A DNA stretch of 64,000 bases. Source: Nitratiruptor sp. YY09-18. Lineage in GTDB: Bacteria > Campylobacterota > Campylobacteria > Campylobacterales > Nitratiruptoraceae. Shown piece after piece: positions 24,385-32,727 of this stretch (its first letter is position 1; each line of letters starts with the position of its first letter). Position numbers and translations under genes: made by a program. Location of the stretch: the NCBI RefSeq assembly GCF_016593235.1, contig NZ_AP023065.1:1178001-1242000 (forward strand), read 5' to 3'. The notes beneath the pieces are model-generated. The model was not told the DNA's origin. It saw nothing but the letters and a program-made list of their open reading frames with translations, and searched no databases.

Positions 24385-25097
24385 TTGTAACTCACTATAA
24401 GTGCTTTAATTAACAGTTCCCATCCATCAGATAGTATAAAGAGAATAAGCTTAAATGGAAGTGAAATCATCATCGGCGGTATCATCATCATACCCATCGA
24501 CATCAATATACTGGCTACTAACATATCGATGACCAAAAAAGGCAAAAAGACCACAAATGTCACTTCGAAGGCTATCTTTATCTCGCTTACCATAAATGCA
24601 GGGATAAGAGTCGAGAGTGAAATATCTTCGTAATTTTTGGGCTTTTCTTTGGCAATATCCAAAAAGAGCTTAATATCTTTTTTTTCTGTATTGTTGATCA
24701 GGAACTTTTTTAGCGGTTTGACCGCCCTCTCCACTGCTTCCATATCATTAATCTGCTTATTGATATATGGCTGAATAGCTTGGGTATTTATCTGATTGAA
24801 TACTGGCTGCATGATAAAAAATGTAATGAAGAGTGAGAGTGCTATGATGACCTGATTGGGAGGAGATTGGGGGATACCTAAAGCATGGCGCAAGAGTGAT
24901 AGAACAATCACAATACGTGTAAAAGAAGTGATAGAGATTAAAATGGCAGGGGCAAGACTAAGTATAGTTATAAGAAATAAGATTTTGAGCGTAACATCAA
25001 GATCTTTGAGCTGTTCTAGGGTCTGGTCTAAAACGCCAGTGGCAGCAAAAAGTGGAAAAGGGAGTATGAGTAAAAAAAGAAGAAGTTTTTTAGGCAT
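24381..25097 (-). CDS. fliP: Flagellar export gate protein FliP
   Basis: A 238-residue FliP with a cleavable signal peptide (PKKLLLFLLILPFPLFAATG). The conserved core includes SFTRIVIVLSLLRHALGIPQSPPNQVIIALSLFITFFIM, and the C-terminal half has VVFLPFLVIDMLVASILMSMGMMMIPPMMISLPFKLILFIL. Five FliP subunits form the export pore. The ATG lies inside the last codons of fliO (eight-base overlap). Length is normal. Confidence 0.96.
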   Translation of the reverse strand: MPKKLLLFLLILPFPLFAATGVLDQTLEQLKDLDVTLKILFLITILSLAPAILISITSFTRIVIVLSLLRHALGIPQSPPNQVIIALSLFITFFIMQPVFNQINTQAIQPYINKQINDMEAVERAVKPLKKFLINNTEKKDIKLFLDIAKEKPKNYEDISLSTLIPAFMVSEIKIAFEVTFVVFLPFLVIDMLVASILMSMGMMMIPPMMISLPFKLILFILSDGWELLIKALIVSYK

Positions 25098-25344
25098 CTT
25101 TCCACTCTTTTATTAGCTTCATCCCTTGTTCATCATGCGCTATGAGCATAGTTGTATCTTTTACTTTTATGAGATAGAGAAACCTATTTTTCCCTAAAAC
25201 TTTTGTCTCCAAAACCTCAATCTCTTTGCCACCAGATTTGAACTTTGGCTGAAAGTTGGAAACATAATAATAGATCGCATAGAGTATTATAACAAGAAGA
25301 GTGAAAGAGGCTAAAAATTTGATAATTTCATAATTATCTAGCAA
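25090..25344 (-). CDS. fliO: FliO-like export gate assembly protein
   Basis: An 84-residue protein with one N-terminal membrane helix (IKFLASFTLLVIILYAIYYYVS) and a small cytoplasmic domain (IEVLETKVLGKNRFLYLIKVKDTTMLIAHDEQGMKLIKEW), the pattern of FliO, which helps the FliP ring assemble. FliO is poorly conserved; the position between fliN and fliP supports the call. The start is a TTG at 25344 overlapping the fliN end, with GAGGA nine bases upstream; no ATG is available before the membrane segment. Confidence 0.8.
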   Translation of the reverse strand: MLDNYEIIKFLASFTLLVIILYAIYYYVSNFQPKFKSGGKEIEVLETKVLGKNRFLYLIKVKDTTMLIAHDEQGMKLIKEWKDA

Positions 25345-25585
25345 GATCGATGATCCTCACTCCATATTTTTCATTGGCTATAACCATCTCTCCGATTGCA
25401 AAAGGTTTATTGTTGAGTTGCACATCTATATACTCATCGATATTTTTTTCTAATTCAATTACATCGCCCTCTTTTAAAGACAAAATCTCTACGAGAAGCT
25501 TTTTGACTCTTCCAATTTCAATATTAAATCGTAGATTTACATCTTTTAAAAAATCGATCTGTGGATTTTGAGGATTTTTCATCAT
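25334..25585 (-). CDS. fliN: Flagellar C-ring protein FliN (short, second SpoA-domain gene)
   Basis: An 83-residue protein that is essentially one SpoA (surface presentation of antigens) domain: LRFNIEIGRVKKLLVEILSLKEGDVIELEKNIDEYIDVQLNNKPFAIGEMVIANEKYGVRIIDL. A second, longer SpoA gene lies next to fliM (45485-45967). This agrees with Campylobacterota, which carry both FliN and FliY. It lies between fliL and fliO. Tandem ATGs at 25585 and 25582 are both possible. Confidence 0.85.
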   Translation of the reverse strand: MMKNPQNPQIDFLKDVNLRFNIEIGRVKKLLVEILSLKEGDVIELEKNIDEYIDVQLNNKPFAIGEMVIANEKYGVRIIDLAR

Positions 25586-25587
25586 GG

Positions 25588-26100
25588 TTAAGCCGTTTGT
25601 ATTACAAAATCTGTAAAGTATATATTTTTTACGCCACCAATTGGAAGTATCGCATTGACTCTTTTTAAAATCTGCTCTTTAAGCTCCTCTATACCTTCTG
25701 CAGTTCTGAGCTCTTTTGATGACTTGGTAAAAAGGAGGGTCGTGATGGCATCTTTGACTTGGGGGAGACGTTTTTCTAGCTCAGCTTTGATCTTCTCATC
25801 TTGCACATCCAATACTATAGTGACTTTAAGATAGCGATCAGCATCTTTATCTTGGAGGTTGACAATGAAGGTACCTACATCAAATTGCACACCAAGATCT
25901 TCAACATTTTTGATCTCTTCGACAACTTTTTCAGCCTTTTTCTCTTTTTGTTTCTCCTCTTTTTGCTTATCGAGAACCAAAAATTTGTAGGCTGCTCCCC
26001 CACCTGCTCCAATAATTACAAGAAGCAGAACAAGAATGATGATAAGCTTTTTCTTACCACCTTTCTTCTCCTCTTGCTGCTCATTTGTTTCTTCAGCCAT
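25588..26100 (-). CDS. fliL: Flagellar basal-body protein FliL
   Basis: A 170-residue protein with a charged cytoplasmic start, one membrane helix (KLIIILVLLLVIIGAGGGAAYKFLV), a Lys/Glu-rich linker, and a periplasmic domain (FDVGTFIVNLQDKDADRYLKVTIVLDVQDEKIKAELEKRLPQVKDAITTLL). FliL surrounds and stabilises the stator. It starts behind AAAGG, 17 bases after flgE, and precedes fliN. Confidence 0.93.
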   Translation of the reverse strand: MAEETNEQQEEKKGGKKKLIIILVLLLVIIGAGGGAAYKFLVLDKQKEEKQKEKKAEKVVEEIKNVEDLGVQFDVGTFIVNLQDKDADRYLKVTIVLDVQDEKIKAELEKRLPQVKDAITTLLFTKSSKELRTAEGIEELKEQILKRVNAILPIGGVKNIYFTDFVIQTA

Positions 26101-26117
26101 CAGACGCCTTTAAAGTT

Positions 26118-27353
26118 TTATCGTTTTATATCCATCGTGGTCTGTAAGATCTGATCTGAAGTGGTGATTGTTTTTGCACTTGCTTGATAGGCTCTTTGTG
26201 CTGTGATGAGGTTGATAAACTCTTTTGAGATATCGACGTTACTCATCTCAAGCATCCCACTTCTGATCTTACTGATAACACCACCTGGTACTATTATCGG
26301 CGTAAATGTTTTTTGATTAGGCAGGTAGAGATTATCCCCTTTTCTAATAAGAATCTCTTTGTCTTTGAATGTGGCAACTCCTAAGCGTGCAATATCTTTG
26401 ACCTGGCCATTGGTATATGAGCCTTTAACAACACCATCTTCAGAAACAGAGATGTTCATCAAATCACCCTTACCATAGCCATCTTGTTGTGAGTAGAAGA
26501 TGAAGTCAGAGGCAACTTGACGTATATGATTAAAGTCAATATCAATCTTCATTGGGGAACTTGCTCCAGTTGTTACTGGATATGAAGCACTAAGCGTATT
26601 TCCAGATGTCAAGTTTCCATTAGTATCAAATGTTAAACTATTTTTATTATCAGTATTATCGTTATCAATAAATGAATGCACATCCCAGTTATTAGCACTT
26701 GTTTTTACAAAATAGAAATAGAGAGTATGCTGATTTCCTAAGCTATCATATACCGGCATTGTGTTGACGTAGTTATAACTAGAAGAATCATTACGTGAAA
26801 AAGTAGTATTCGCAGGAACAGGTACACTTGAATCAAGATTTGTAGGCTCTTCAAAAGAGACTTTTGACGTAGTTTTAGGTGCAAGTGAACTTGGAATATT
26901 GACATTTCCCAGCGCACCTGCCATATTGCCATGCTCATCAAGAGCCCATCCTTGAAGCTTATATCCTGATTGATTGATGATATCACCATTAGCATCAAGT
27001 CTGAAGTTTCCATCGCGTGTGTAGTATACAAGATCAGCTACACTAGGGCTTCTCACCATAAAAAATCCCTCACCATCAAGTGCCATAGAGAGAGGCTCGT
27101 TCGTGTTTTTGAATGAACCTTGAGTAAAATCTTTTGAAGTAGAGCCTACATAGACACCTCCACCTATCTCCATATTCTTTGGTGCACCGCCAGAAGAATA
27201 GGTAGTCAGTGAGCTTGAAACCAAATCATCGAAATTTACTCGTTCTTGTTTGTATCCAGTGGTGTTAACATTAGCAATATTATCTGAAATGACTGAGAGC
27301 CACTGTTTGTTTGAATTAAGTCCTGTATTGCCTGTATAGAATGATTGTAGCAT
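26118..27353 (-). CDS. flgE: Flagellar hook protein FlgE
   Basis: A 411-residue hook protein. N-terminal SFYTGNTGLNSNKQWLSVISDNIANVNTTGYKQERVNF is the flagellar rod/hook motif. The DGEGFFMVRSP...YTRDGNFRLDANGDIINQSGYKLQGW core follows, and the C-terminus is GMLEMSNVDISKEFINLITAQRAYQASAKTITTSDQILQTTMDIKR. It is much shorter than the ~720-residue FlgE proteins I recall from Helicobacter. It follows the hook-cap gene flgD after two bases. Confidence 0.94.
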   Translation of the reverse strand: MLQSFYTGNTGLNSNKQWLSVISDNIANVNTTGYKQERVNFDDLVSSSLTTYSSGGAPKNMEIGGGVYVGSTSKDFTQGSFKNTNEPLSMALDGEGFFMVRSPSVADLVYYTRDGNFRLDANGDIINQSGYKLQGWALDEHGNMAGALGNVNIPSSLAPKTTSKVSFEEPTNLDSSVPVPANTTFSRNDSSSYNYVNTMPVYDSLGNQHTLYFYFVKTSANNWDVHSFIDNDNTDNKNSLTFDTNGNLTSGNTLSASYPVTTGASSPMKIDIDFNHIRQVASDFIFYSQQDGYGKGDLMNISVSEDGVVKGSYTNGQVKDIARLGVATFKDKEILIRKGDNLYLPNQKTFTPIIVPGGVISKIRSGMLEMSNVDISKEFINLITAQRAYQASAKTITTSDQILQTTMDIKR

Positions 27354-27355
27354 GA

Positions 27356-28006
27356 TTAAACTCCTATTGTAATTATCTTATTGAGCTCTATTGAGCCTTT
27401 TGCAAATTTGGCTAAAATATTTGCACTATCTTTTTCAATACCTTCGATAAGAGCAGTTGAAACAACCTTCGCATGTATATTTTGTGAACCATCATGTGCT
27501 ACTACACTCACTTTATAGTAACCATCTTTAATATCTTCATTTTCAAGAGCAAATTTATAGGATTTGTTTGCTTGGAGATTATGAAAAGTAGCAGAATCAA
27601 CTATATTATTTTCATCATCATAGATATAGACTGTAGCGTCTGTCGCATCTTTTGGTAATGAAAAAGATACTTCACTCTTGCCATCTTCTACATACGTCAT
27701 ATCACCTTCGTAACTGACTTTCTTACCAATCATATTTGTTGCATTGAGAAAGAGTGCATCTGTTCCGCTCAGTTTATTGACTGAATCTTCGAAGTTTTTC
27801 ATCACTTCTAATTCGCGTAGTTTTACCGTATTATCGATAAACTTTGAGATATCTTGCGCTTCGAAAGGGTCTTGAAACTGGAATGAAGCAAGTAAAACTT
27901 TGAGGAAACCTTCTTGATCGATTTGTGAATTATCGTAAGAAGAGTCGTAAACTTTAATTTCTTTCCCTCCATATGCCTTGAGGGTATCTATGGCACCTGT
28001 TTGCAT
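27356..28006 (-). CDS. flgD: Hook-cap (scaffold) protein FlgD
   Basis: A 216-residue FlgD. Near the N-terminus is DQEGFLKVLLASFQFQDPFEAQDISKFIDNTVKLRELEVMKNF, the conserved FlgD helix pair, followed by a beta-rich domain with VYIYDDENNIVDSATFHNLQANKSYKFAL. It caps the growing hook. AAGGA precedes the ATG. It is the only gene in the large cluster with a sizeable upstream gap (81 bases), which holds a probable promoter. Confidence 0.92.
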   Translation of the reverse strand: MQTGAIDTLKAYGGKEIKVYDSSYDNSQIDQEGFLKVLLASFQFQDPFEAQDISKFIDNTVKLRELEVMKNFEDSVNKLSGTDALFLNATNMIGKKVSYEGDMTYVEDGKSEVSFSLPKDATDATVYIYDDENNIVDSATFHNLQANKSYKFALENEDIKDGYYKVSVVAHDGSQNIHAKVVSTALIEGIEKDSANILAKFAKGSIELNKIITIGV

Positions 28007-28042
28007 AGTTTTTCCTTGGAGCCTTACATTATGGTATTCACG

Positions 28043-28048
28043 ATTGTA
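28043..28048 (-). promoter_or_regulatory. Candidate -10 element upstream of flgD
   Basis: Minus-strand TACAAT (5 of 6 to TATAAT) lies about 36 bases before the flgD ATG in the only large gap (28007-28087) of the cluster. The upstream part is very AT-rich with a run of eight T. No GG-N10-GC sigma-54 pattern is seen in this gap. Confidence 0.4.
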
Positions 28049-28087
28049 ACCGAAAAAAAATTAATTAAACTTTAAAATTAATAAATT

Positions 28088-29386
28088 TTAATAATTTTCT
28101 ATCATTTTTATGAGATTTTCTAACTCTTTAAAGCTTTCTGTAAGATTTTTCTTGACATTGATAGGCTGTTTGAGGAAGTTTTCTATATCTTGAATATGGT
28201 CTATTGCTCTATCAAGCTGCACAGATGAACCCTTTTTGTAAAGACCCATATGTATCATATCCTCTGCTTCAGTGTAAGATGCTAGAAGTGAGATAAATTT
28301 GCTCTGGAGTACTAGCTTTTCTTCATCTACGAGTTGCGGTGTAAGGCGGCTGATACTTTTGAGGACATCAACTGCTGGAAAAATCCTCTTTTGGGCTATT
28401 TTTTTCGATAAGACAATATGCCCATCCAAAAAGCCTACAGCTGCATCGGCCACAGGATCAGTTGATACTTCATCACCTTCTACTAATACTGTATAGATTC
28501 CTGTAATACTCCCTTTGTTTTGGAATGTTCCAGCTTGTTCGATGATTTTTGGTAGCAGTGAAAAAACTGAAGGTGTATAGCCCTTGGATGTGGGCGGCTC
28601 TCCAATAGCTAGCCCAATTTCTCTTTGTGCCATTGCAAGACGAGTAAGAGAGTCAACAAGAAAAAGAACATTTCTGTTTTTATTAGAAAAGTAATTGGCT
28701 ATTGCTATCGCTACATACACTGCCCGAAGCTTTGCCAAAGGGGTTTGGTCACTTGTAGCTGTTACGACTACAGATTTTTGCAAACCCTCTTGAGTAAGAT
28801 TGTCTTCTATGAACTCTCTTACCTCTCTCCCCCGCTCTCCAATAAGCGCTATAACATTTACATCTGCTTCGGTATAACGCGATATCATACCAAGAAGCGT
28901 ACTCTTCCCTACTCCAGCACCTGCAAAGATACCGATTCTTTGCCCTTTTCCTATTGTAAGAAGTGAATTAATTGAGCGTATTCCGATATCAAGCGGCTCA
29001 CTTATGCGGCCTCTTTGCATAGGATTGATTGGGTTGTTATGGAGATAGTATTTGTTTTCATAGCGCAGATACTCTTTATTAAGAGGATTACCAAATGGAT
29101 CAATGACAGTACCTAAAAGCTCTTCACCTACTCCTATATTGACCGGCTCAAGTGCTGCTTCGACAAAACTTCCAACCTTGACGCCTCTTGTATCATCATA
29201 AGCCATAAGAAGTGTTTTGCCATCTTTAAATCCTACCACTTCTGTCTCAAGACCACTCTCAAGATAGCATGAATCTCCAATGGAGACATTTGGCAAATAT
29301 GCTTCAATTATAGGTCCGCTTACACCGACAATACGACCCTTTGTGATAAATTTAGGTAAGTTTTTTAATCTCTCTTTTAATTTCAT
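28088..29386 (-). CDS. fliI: Flagellar export ATPase FliI
   Basis: A 432-residue F1-like ATPase. Walker A is GAGVGKST (residues 156-163), and IALIGERGREVREF and NVLFLVDSLTRLAMAQREIGLAIGEPPTSKGYTPSVF are FliI hallmarks. It energises substrate entry to the export gate with FliH and FliJ. The ATG lies 35 bases inside fliH. The transcript probably continues to flgD, although an 81-base gap with a candidate promoter intervenes. Confidence 0.97.
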   Translation of the reverse strand: MKLKERLKNLPKFITKGRIVGVSGPIIEAYLPNVSIGDSCYLESGLETEVVGFKDGKTLLMAYDDTRGVKVGSFVEAALEPVNIGVGEELLGTVIDPFGNPLNKEYLRYENKYYLHNNPINPMQRGRISEPLDIGIRSINSLLTIGKGQRIGIFAGAGVGKSTLLGMISRYTEADVNVIALIGERGREVREFIEDNLTQEGLQKSVVVTATSDQTPLAKLRAVYVAIAIANYFSNKNRNVLFLVDSLTRLAMAQREIGLAIGEPPTSKGYTPSVFSLLPKIIEQAGTFQNKGSITGIYTVLVEGDEVSTDPVADAAVGFLDGHIVLSKKIAQKRIFPAVDVLKSISRLTPQLVDEEKLVLQSKFISLLASYTEAEDMIHMGLYKKGSSVQLDRAIDHIQDIENFLKQPINVKKNLTESFKELENLIKMIENY

Positions 29387-30023
29387 CTTTTATAACGCCA
29401 ATTTTTTCTTTTATTCTATTCTCTATTTTAAAGTCGTGAAATTCAATAACAAATTCGTTGTCTTTGAGCTCATCATCCTGTTTGATTTCAACATTTTGGA
29501 AGCGCTTTTTGATAGGTTTATAAAGCCCTTTTGATACGCTTATGGAAAGTGGCATAAAGTTGTGGAAATCTTCAAGTAGTTTAGCAATAGCACTTTGGAC
29601 TGTAGGAGTATTTGACTCATCAATAAACAAAAACTCTAAAATCTCCTCGGTACTATCAAGAACAATATCAGAAAATTTCATCAAGAAGTTGTTGTATTTT
29701 TCTTCATACTCTTTTTCAAATCCTAGATACTTCTCTTGCAATTGCGCTAATTCTTTCTCTTTTTGCTCTTGCATGCTCTTTTGAAACTCTTGGAGTTTTT
29801 GCTCAAACTCTTTTTTGAGACTATTTGATGCATCTTCAAAGCCTTGATCATAACTCTCTTTAGAGACTTTATTGAGCAGCTCTTTATACTCTTGTTCAAG
29901 TTGCAAGATCTTCTCTTGATAGTATCTCTCTACCTCTTGTGCGCTTTTATGATCAATGTTTTTATCATCTTTTTTAGGATCTGGTTCATGAAATACTGAA
30001 AAGTCATCTAGATCTAATCTCAT
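29352..30023 (-). CDS. fliH: Flagellar export ATPase regulator FliH
   Basis: A 223-residue protein. A long coiled coil (residues ~30-120, e.g. QKLQEFQKSMQEQKEKELAQLQEKY) precedes a C-terminal V/F-ATPase stator-like domain ending in KKRFQNVEIKQDDELKDNEFVIEFHDFKIENRIKEKIGVI. FliH binds FliI and docks it to the C-ring. The frame opens at 30044, but the ATG at 30023, overlapping the fliF stop (ATGA) and preceded by GAGGG, is the likelier start. Confidence 0.9.
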   Translation of the reverse strand: MRLDLDDFSVFHEPDPKKDDKNIDHKSAQEVERYYQEKILQLEQEYKELLNKVSKESYDQGFEDASNSLKKEFEQKLQEFQKSMQEQKEKELAQLQEKYLGFEKEYEEKYNNFLMKFSDIVLDSTEEILEFLFIDESNTPTVQSAIAKLLEDFHNFMPLSISVSKGLYKPIKKRFQNVEIKQDDELKDNEFVIEFHDFKIENRIKEKIGVIKDEIKREIKKLT

Positions 30024-31651
30024 TTGCCCTCTTCTTTTATCCATTTACTGATGACATCTGCAACGAGTTCTGGACTCTCTTGCGCTATCTCAATAATACG
30101 CTGATATGCTGGCTCTTGCTCAATTGAAAATGATTGCTGCTCTTGCTCATGATACTTCGCAGCTGCTTGCGCAGCTCTGTGCATCGCTTCACCATCTTGG
30201 CCTTGCAGTTGTGCTAGCTGGGCCTCTTCAAGTGCTGCTCTTTTCGCGCGCTTCGCTTTCATTATCATAAAAATAATAAGCCCAAGGAGAATGAGAGAGA
30301 GCAGTGCAATTGCCCCAAGCAAGAGGAGGTTTTTTTGTAAGAAACTACTAGCTCCCATACTCTCTTGCTCCATACTCCCTTGCTCACTCTCAAACGGCAC
30401 ACTCACTACTGTCACCTCATCGCCACGCTTTGGATCATAGCCAATGGCACTTTTGATAAGTTGCTCATATGTTTTGAGCTCCTCTTTGCTGCGAGGTATA
30501 TATTTTGTAGTGATGCTATTGTTTTTGTCTACTTGTTTAATGTATTTACCATCGATTAATACACCTACACTTATACGCTTGATCTTAAAAATATTCTGTT
30601 TTGTTACGATATAGGATTTTGAAACATCATAATTTGTTGTTGTATCTTTTTTACTTTTATCTTGCAAGAGTGATTGATTGTTTGTTTTGATAGTTGCTGG
30701 CACATTTGTAGGAGTTCCTGGAGCACCAGCTTGTTGTTTTGCATAACCTTTGTTCTTTTCTTGGATCTTACGCTCACTTATGACAGCTACTTGGTCTGGA
30801 TTGACGAGTTCATCTTTTTTGTTCACACTTGCTGCTTCTACATCTACACTTGCACGCACTACTACCTTTTGAGGACCTAGTGCGCGAGCAAGCATCGACT
30901 GCACGCTCTTTTCTATCTCATGCTTGAGCCTACGCTTGATTTTGACGAGATCTCCTGCCTCTTCATTATCCTTTTGGGCAACAAGATCAGATAAGACTCG
31001 GCCTTTATTATCAACGACAGTGACATTTTGAGGTTTGAGTTTTGGCACTGCATGAGAAACTAAGAAAATTATTGCTTTGACCTGCTCTTTGCTCAGATCC
31101 TTTCCGGGCCAGAGTGAGACAATCACACTCGCTTTGGCTTCATCCTCTTCTCTAGCAAATATAGAGTCTTGCGGCAAAGCGATATTGACTTTTGCATCTT
31201 TTATCGCATCGATCTTTTTAATAGTACGAACCAGCTCACCTTCAATAGCACGGATATAGTTGATATTCTCTTGGAAGTGGGTAGTACCCATTTTGGGCTC
31301 ATTGAATATCTCAAATCCCACAGTTTTCGATGATGGCAAGCCTTTTGCCGCAAGTTTGAGCCTGATATCATAAATCTTGTCTTTTGGCACAAGTATAATC
31401 GATCCGTCACCTTCAATTTTATATGGGATCTTCTCCTCTTGCAAAACAGTGAGAATCTGCCCTGCATCATCGGGACTGAGATGTGAATAGAGTACTCCAT
31501 AGTTTTGTGAAGCGATATTGCGCATCAAAAGTGCACTAAGAAGCAAAATTATTGCAAGAAGCGCCAACCCCAAAAAGAGATTTTTTAAAAAGTTCTCACT
31601 CTTAGCAAAGTTTTTAATTTTTTCTTGAATTTTGTTTAGATCTAGCGCCAA
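30020..31651 (-). CDS. fliF: Flagellar MS-ring protein FliF
   Basis: A 543-residue MS-ring protein. The first membrane helix lies near residues 25-45 (LFLGLALLAIILLLSALLM), followed by the YscJ/FliF ring-building domains (NYGVLYSHLSPDDAGQILTVLQEEKIPYKIEGDGSIILVPKDKIYDIRLKLAAKGLP). A second membrane helix lies near 440, and the C-terminal FliG-binding tail ends PELVADVISKWIKEEGK. The start is a TTG at 31651 with a good AAGGTGA; no ATG exists before the first helix. It follows fliE by nine bases. Confidence 0.96.
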   Translation of the reverse strand: MALDLNKIQEKIKNFAKSENFLKNLFLGLALLAIILLLSALLMRNIASQNYGVLYSHLSPDDAGQILTVLQEEKIPYKIEGDGSIILVPKDKIYDIRLKLAAKGLPSSKTVGFEIFNEPKMGTTHFQENINYIRAIEGELVRTIKKIDAIKDAKVNIALPQDSIFAREEDEAKASVIVSLWPGKDLSKEQVKAIIFLVSHAVPKLKPQNVTVVDNKGRVLSDLVAQKDNEEAGDLVKIKRRLKHEIEKSVQSMLARALGPQKVVVRASVDVEAASVNKKDELVNPDQVAVISERKIQEKNKGYAKQQAGAPGTPTNVPATIKTNNQSLLQDKSKKDTTTNYDVSKSYIVTKQNIFKIKRISVGVLIDGKYIKQVDKNNSITTKYIPRSKEELKTYEQLIKSAIGYDPKRGDEVTVVSVPFESEQGSMEQESMGASSFLQKNLLLLGAIALLSLILLGLIIFMIMKAKRAKRAALEEAQLAQLQGQDGEAMHRAAQAAAKYHEQEQQSFSIEQEPAYQRIIEIAQESPELVADVISKWIKEEGK

Positions 31652-31660
31652 CTACTCACC

Positions 31661-31948
31661 TTATACCTGTATTCTCATGATCTCTTGATAGGCTTCGAGA
31701 GCTTTGTTACGCACTTCAGTAAGTAGTCGCAAGGAGATGTCAGATTTTTCTATTGTAGTCATAAGCTCAACCATATTCTCTACATCGCCTTTGAGAATCT
31801 GCTCTTGAGCTTTACTAGCAGCTTTCAAGTCACTATTCACATCTGCTATAAATTCACCCAAAATCTCTCCAAAATCGCTTTGGTTCTGCTTTTGCTGAAT
31901 ATTTTGTAAATTATTGGCTGCAACTGCTGAGATATTTTCTATTTTCAT
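31661..31948 (-). CDS. fliE: Rod-MS ring adaptor FliE
   Basis: A 95-residue FliE. The C-terminal half (LKAASKAQEQILKGDVENMVELMTTIEKSDISLRLLTEVRNKALEAYQEIMRIQV) is the diagnostic FliE segment. It links the MS ring to the proximal rod. It lies between flgC (three-base gap) and fliF. Confidence 0.95.
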   Translation of the reverse strand: MKIENISAVAANNLQNIQQKQNQSDFGEILGEFIADVNSDLKAASKAQEQILKGDVENMVELMTTIEKSDISLRLLTEVRNKALEAYQEIMRIQV

Positions 31949-31951
31949 CTC

Positions 31952-32359
31952 TTACACCTTTATTATTTCTAAACTCTTTAAAAGCATATCTTTATGTGTA
32001 TTAAAAGCGGTAAGATTTGCCTCATAGGTTCGCATAGCAGAGATCATATCTACCATCTCTCGCATTGGATCGATGTTTGGTAGTTTTACATAACCATTTT
32101 TATCAGCGAGGGGATTTTGCGGATCAAATTTGAGCTTGTATGGACTTTGATCTTCGATAACTTCTTTGATAGCTACTTTAGAAAGTGGGACTCCATTTTG
32201 ACTATCAAGAATCTGCTCAAAGACTGGAATCTTTCTTCTATATGGATTTCCGTTGTCATCTACTGCATCGATATTTGCTAAGTTGCTAGAAATTATATCC
32301 ATGCGGTACTTTTGGACTGAGAGTCCTGTCTGTGCAACCTCTAAGCCTTTAAAAATCAT
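31952..32359 (-). CDS. flgC: Proximal rod protein FlgC
   Basis: A 135-residue rod protein. IFKGLEVAQTGLSVQKYRMDIISSNLANIDAVDDNGNPYRRKIPVF at the N-terminus and EMVDMISAMRTYEANLTAFNTHKDMLLKSLEI at the C-terminus are FlgC signatures. It sits between flgB and fliE in the standard flgB-flgC-fliE order. Confidence 0.95.
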   Translation of the reverse strand: MIFKGLEVAQTGLSVQKYRMDIISSNLANIDAVDDNGNPYRRKIPVFEQILDSQNGVPLSKVAIKEVIEDQSPYKLKFDPQNPLADKNGYVKLPNIDPMREMVDMISAMRTYEANLTAFNTHKDMLLKSLEIIKV

Positions 32360-32361
32360 CT

Positions 32362-32727
32362 TTATCTCCCACTTATTGCAAGTTTGAGTTTTGCAAACTC
32401 TTTTTTGAGATTCTCGCCCAAAGCTTTATACATGATAGAACTCTCTGCTAGTTTTGCGAGCTCCTCTTGGATATCGACTCTATTATCATCATATCCACGA
32501 ATACGACCCTCTTCTATCTCTTTGAAGCTCTTTTGTGGCTCTGATGGATCGATATGGCGTGGATCATCTCTTTTAAGAGCCATGTGGGATGTAAGCTCTT
32601 GTTCAAATACGAGATCTTTTGGTTTAAAACCTGGAGTATCTGCATTTGCAATATTACTTTGGATCACTTTGGAGCGCTCAAGGTAGAAACTCGCCATTGA
32701 TGAAAGATTATCGATTTTATCCCACAT
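32362..32727 (-). CDS. flgB: Proximal rod protein FlgB
   Basis: A 121-residue rod protein. MASFYLERSKVIQSNIANADTPGFKPKDLVFEQEL and a C-terminal helix ending YKALGENLKKEFAKLKLAISG are typical of FlgB. The ATG overlaps the stop of the upstream TPR gene (TAATG), with GAGGA ahead of it, so the rod genes are translationally coupled to that gene. Confidence 0.94.
   Translation of the reverse strand: MWDKIDNLSSMASFYLERSKVIQSNIANADTPGFKPKDLVFEQELTSHMALKRDDPRHIDPSEPQKSFKEIEEGRIRGYDDNRVDIQEELAKLAESSIMYKALGENLKKEFAKLKLAISGR

Noticed and set aside
28007-28087. Possible sigma-54 promoter before flgD
   Set aside because: No GG-N10-GC pattern at a suitable distance was found; a TACAAT -10 fits better.
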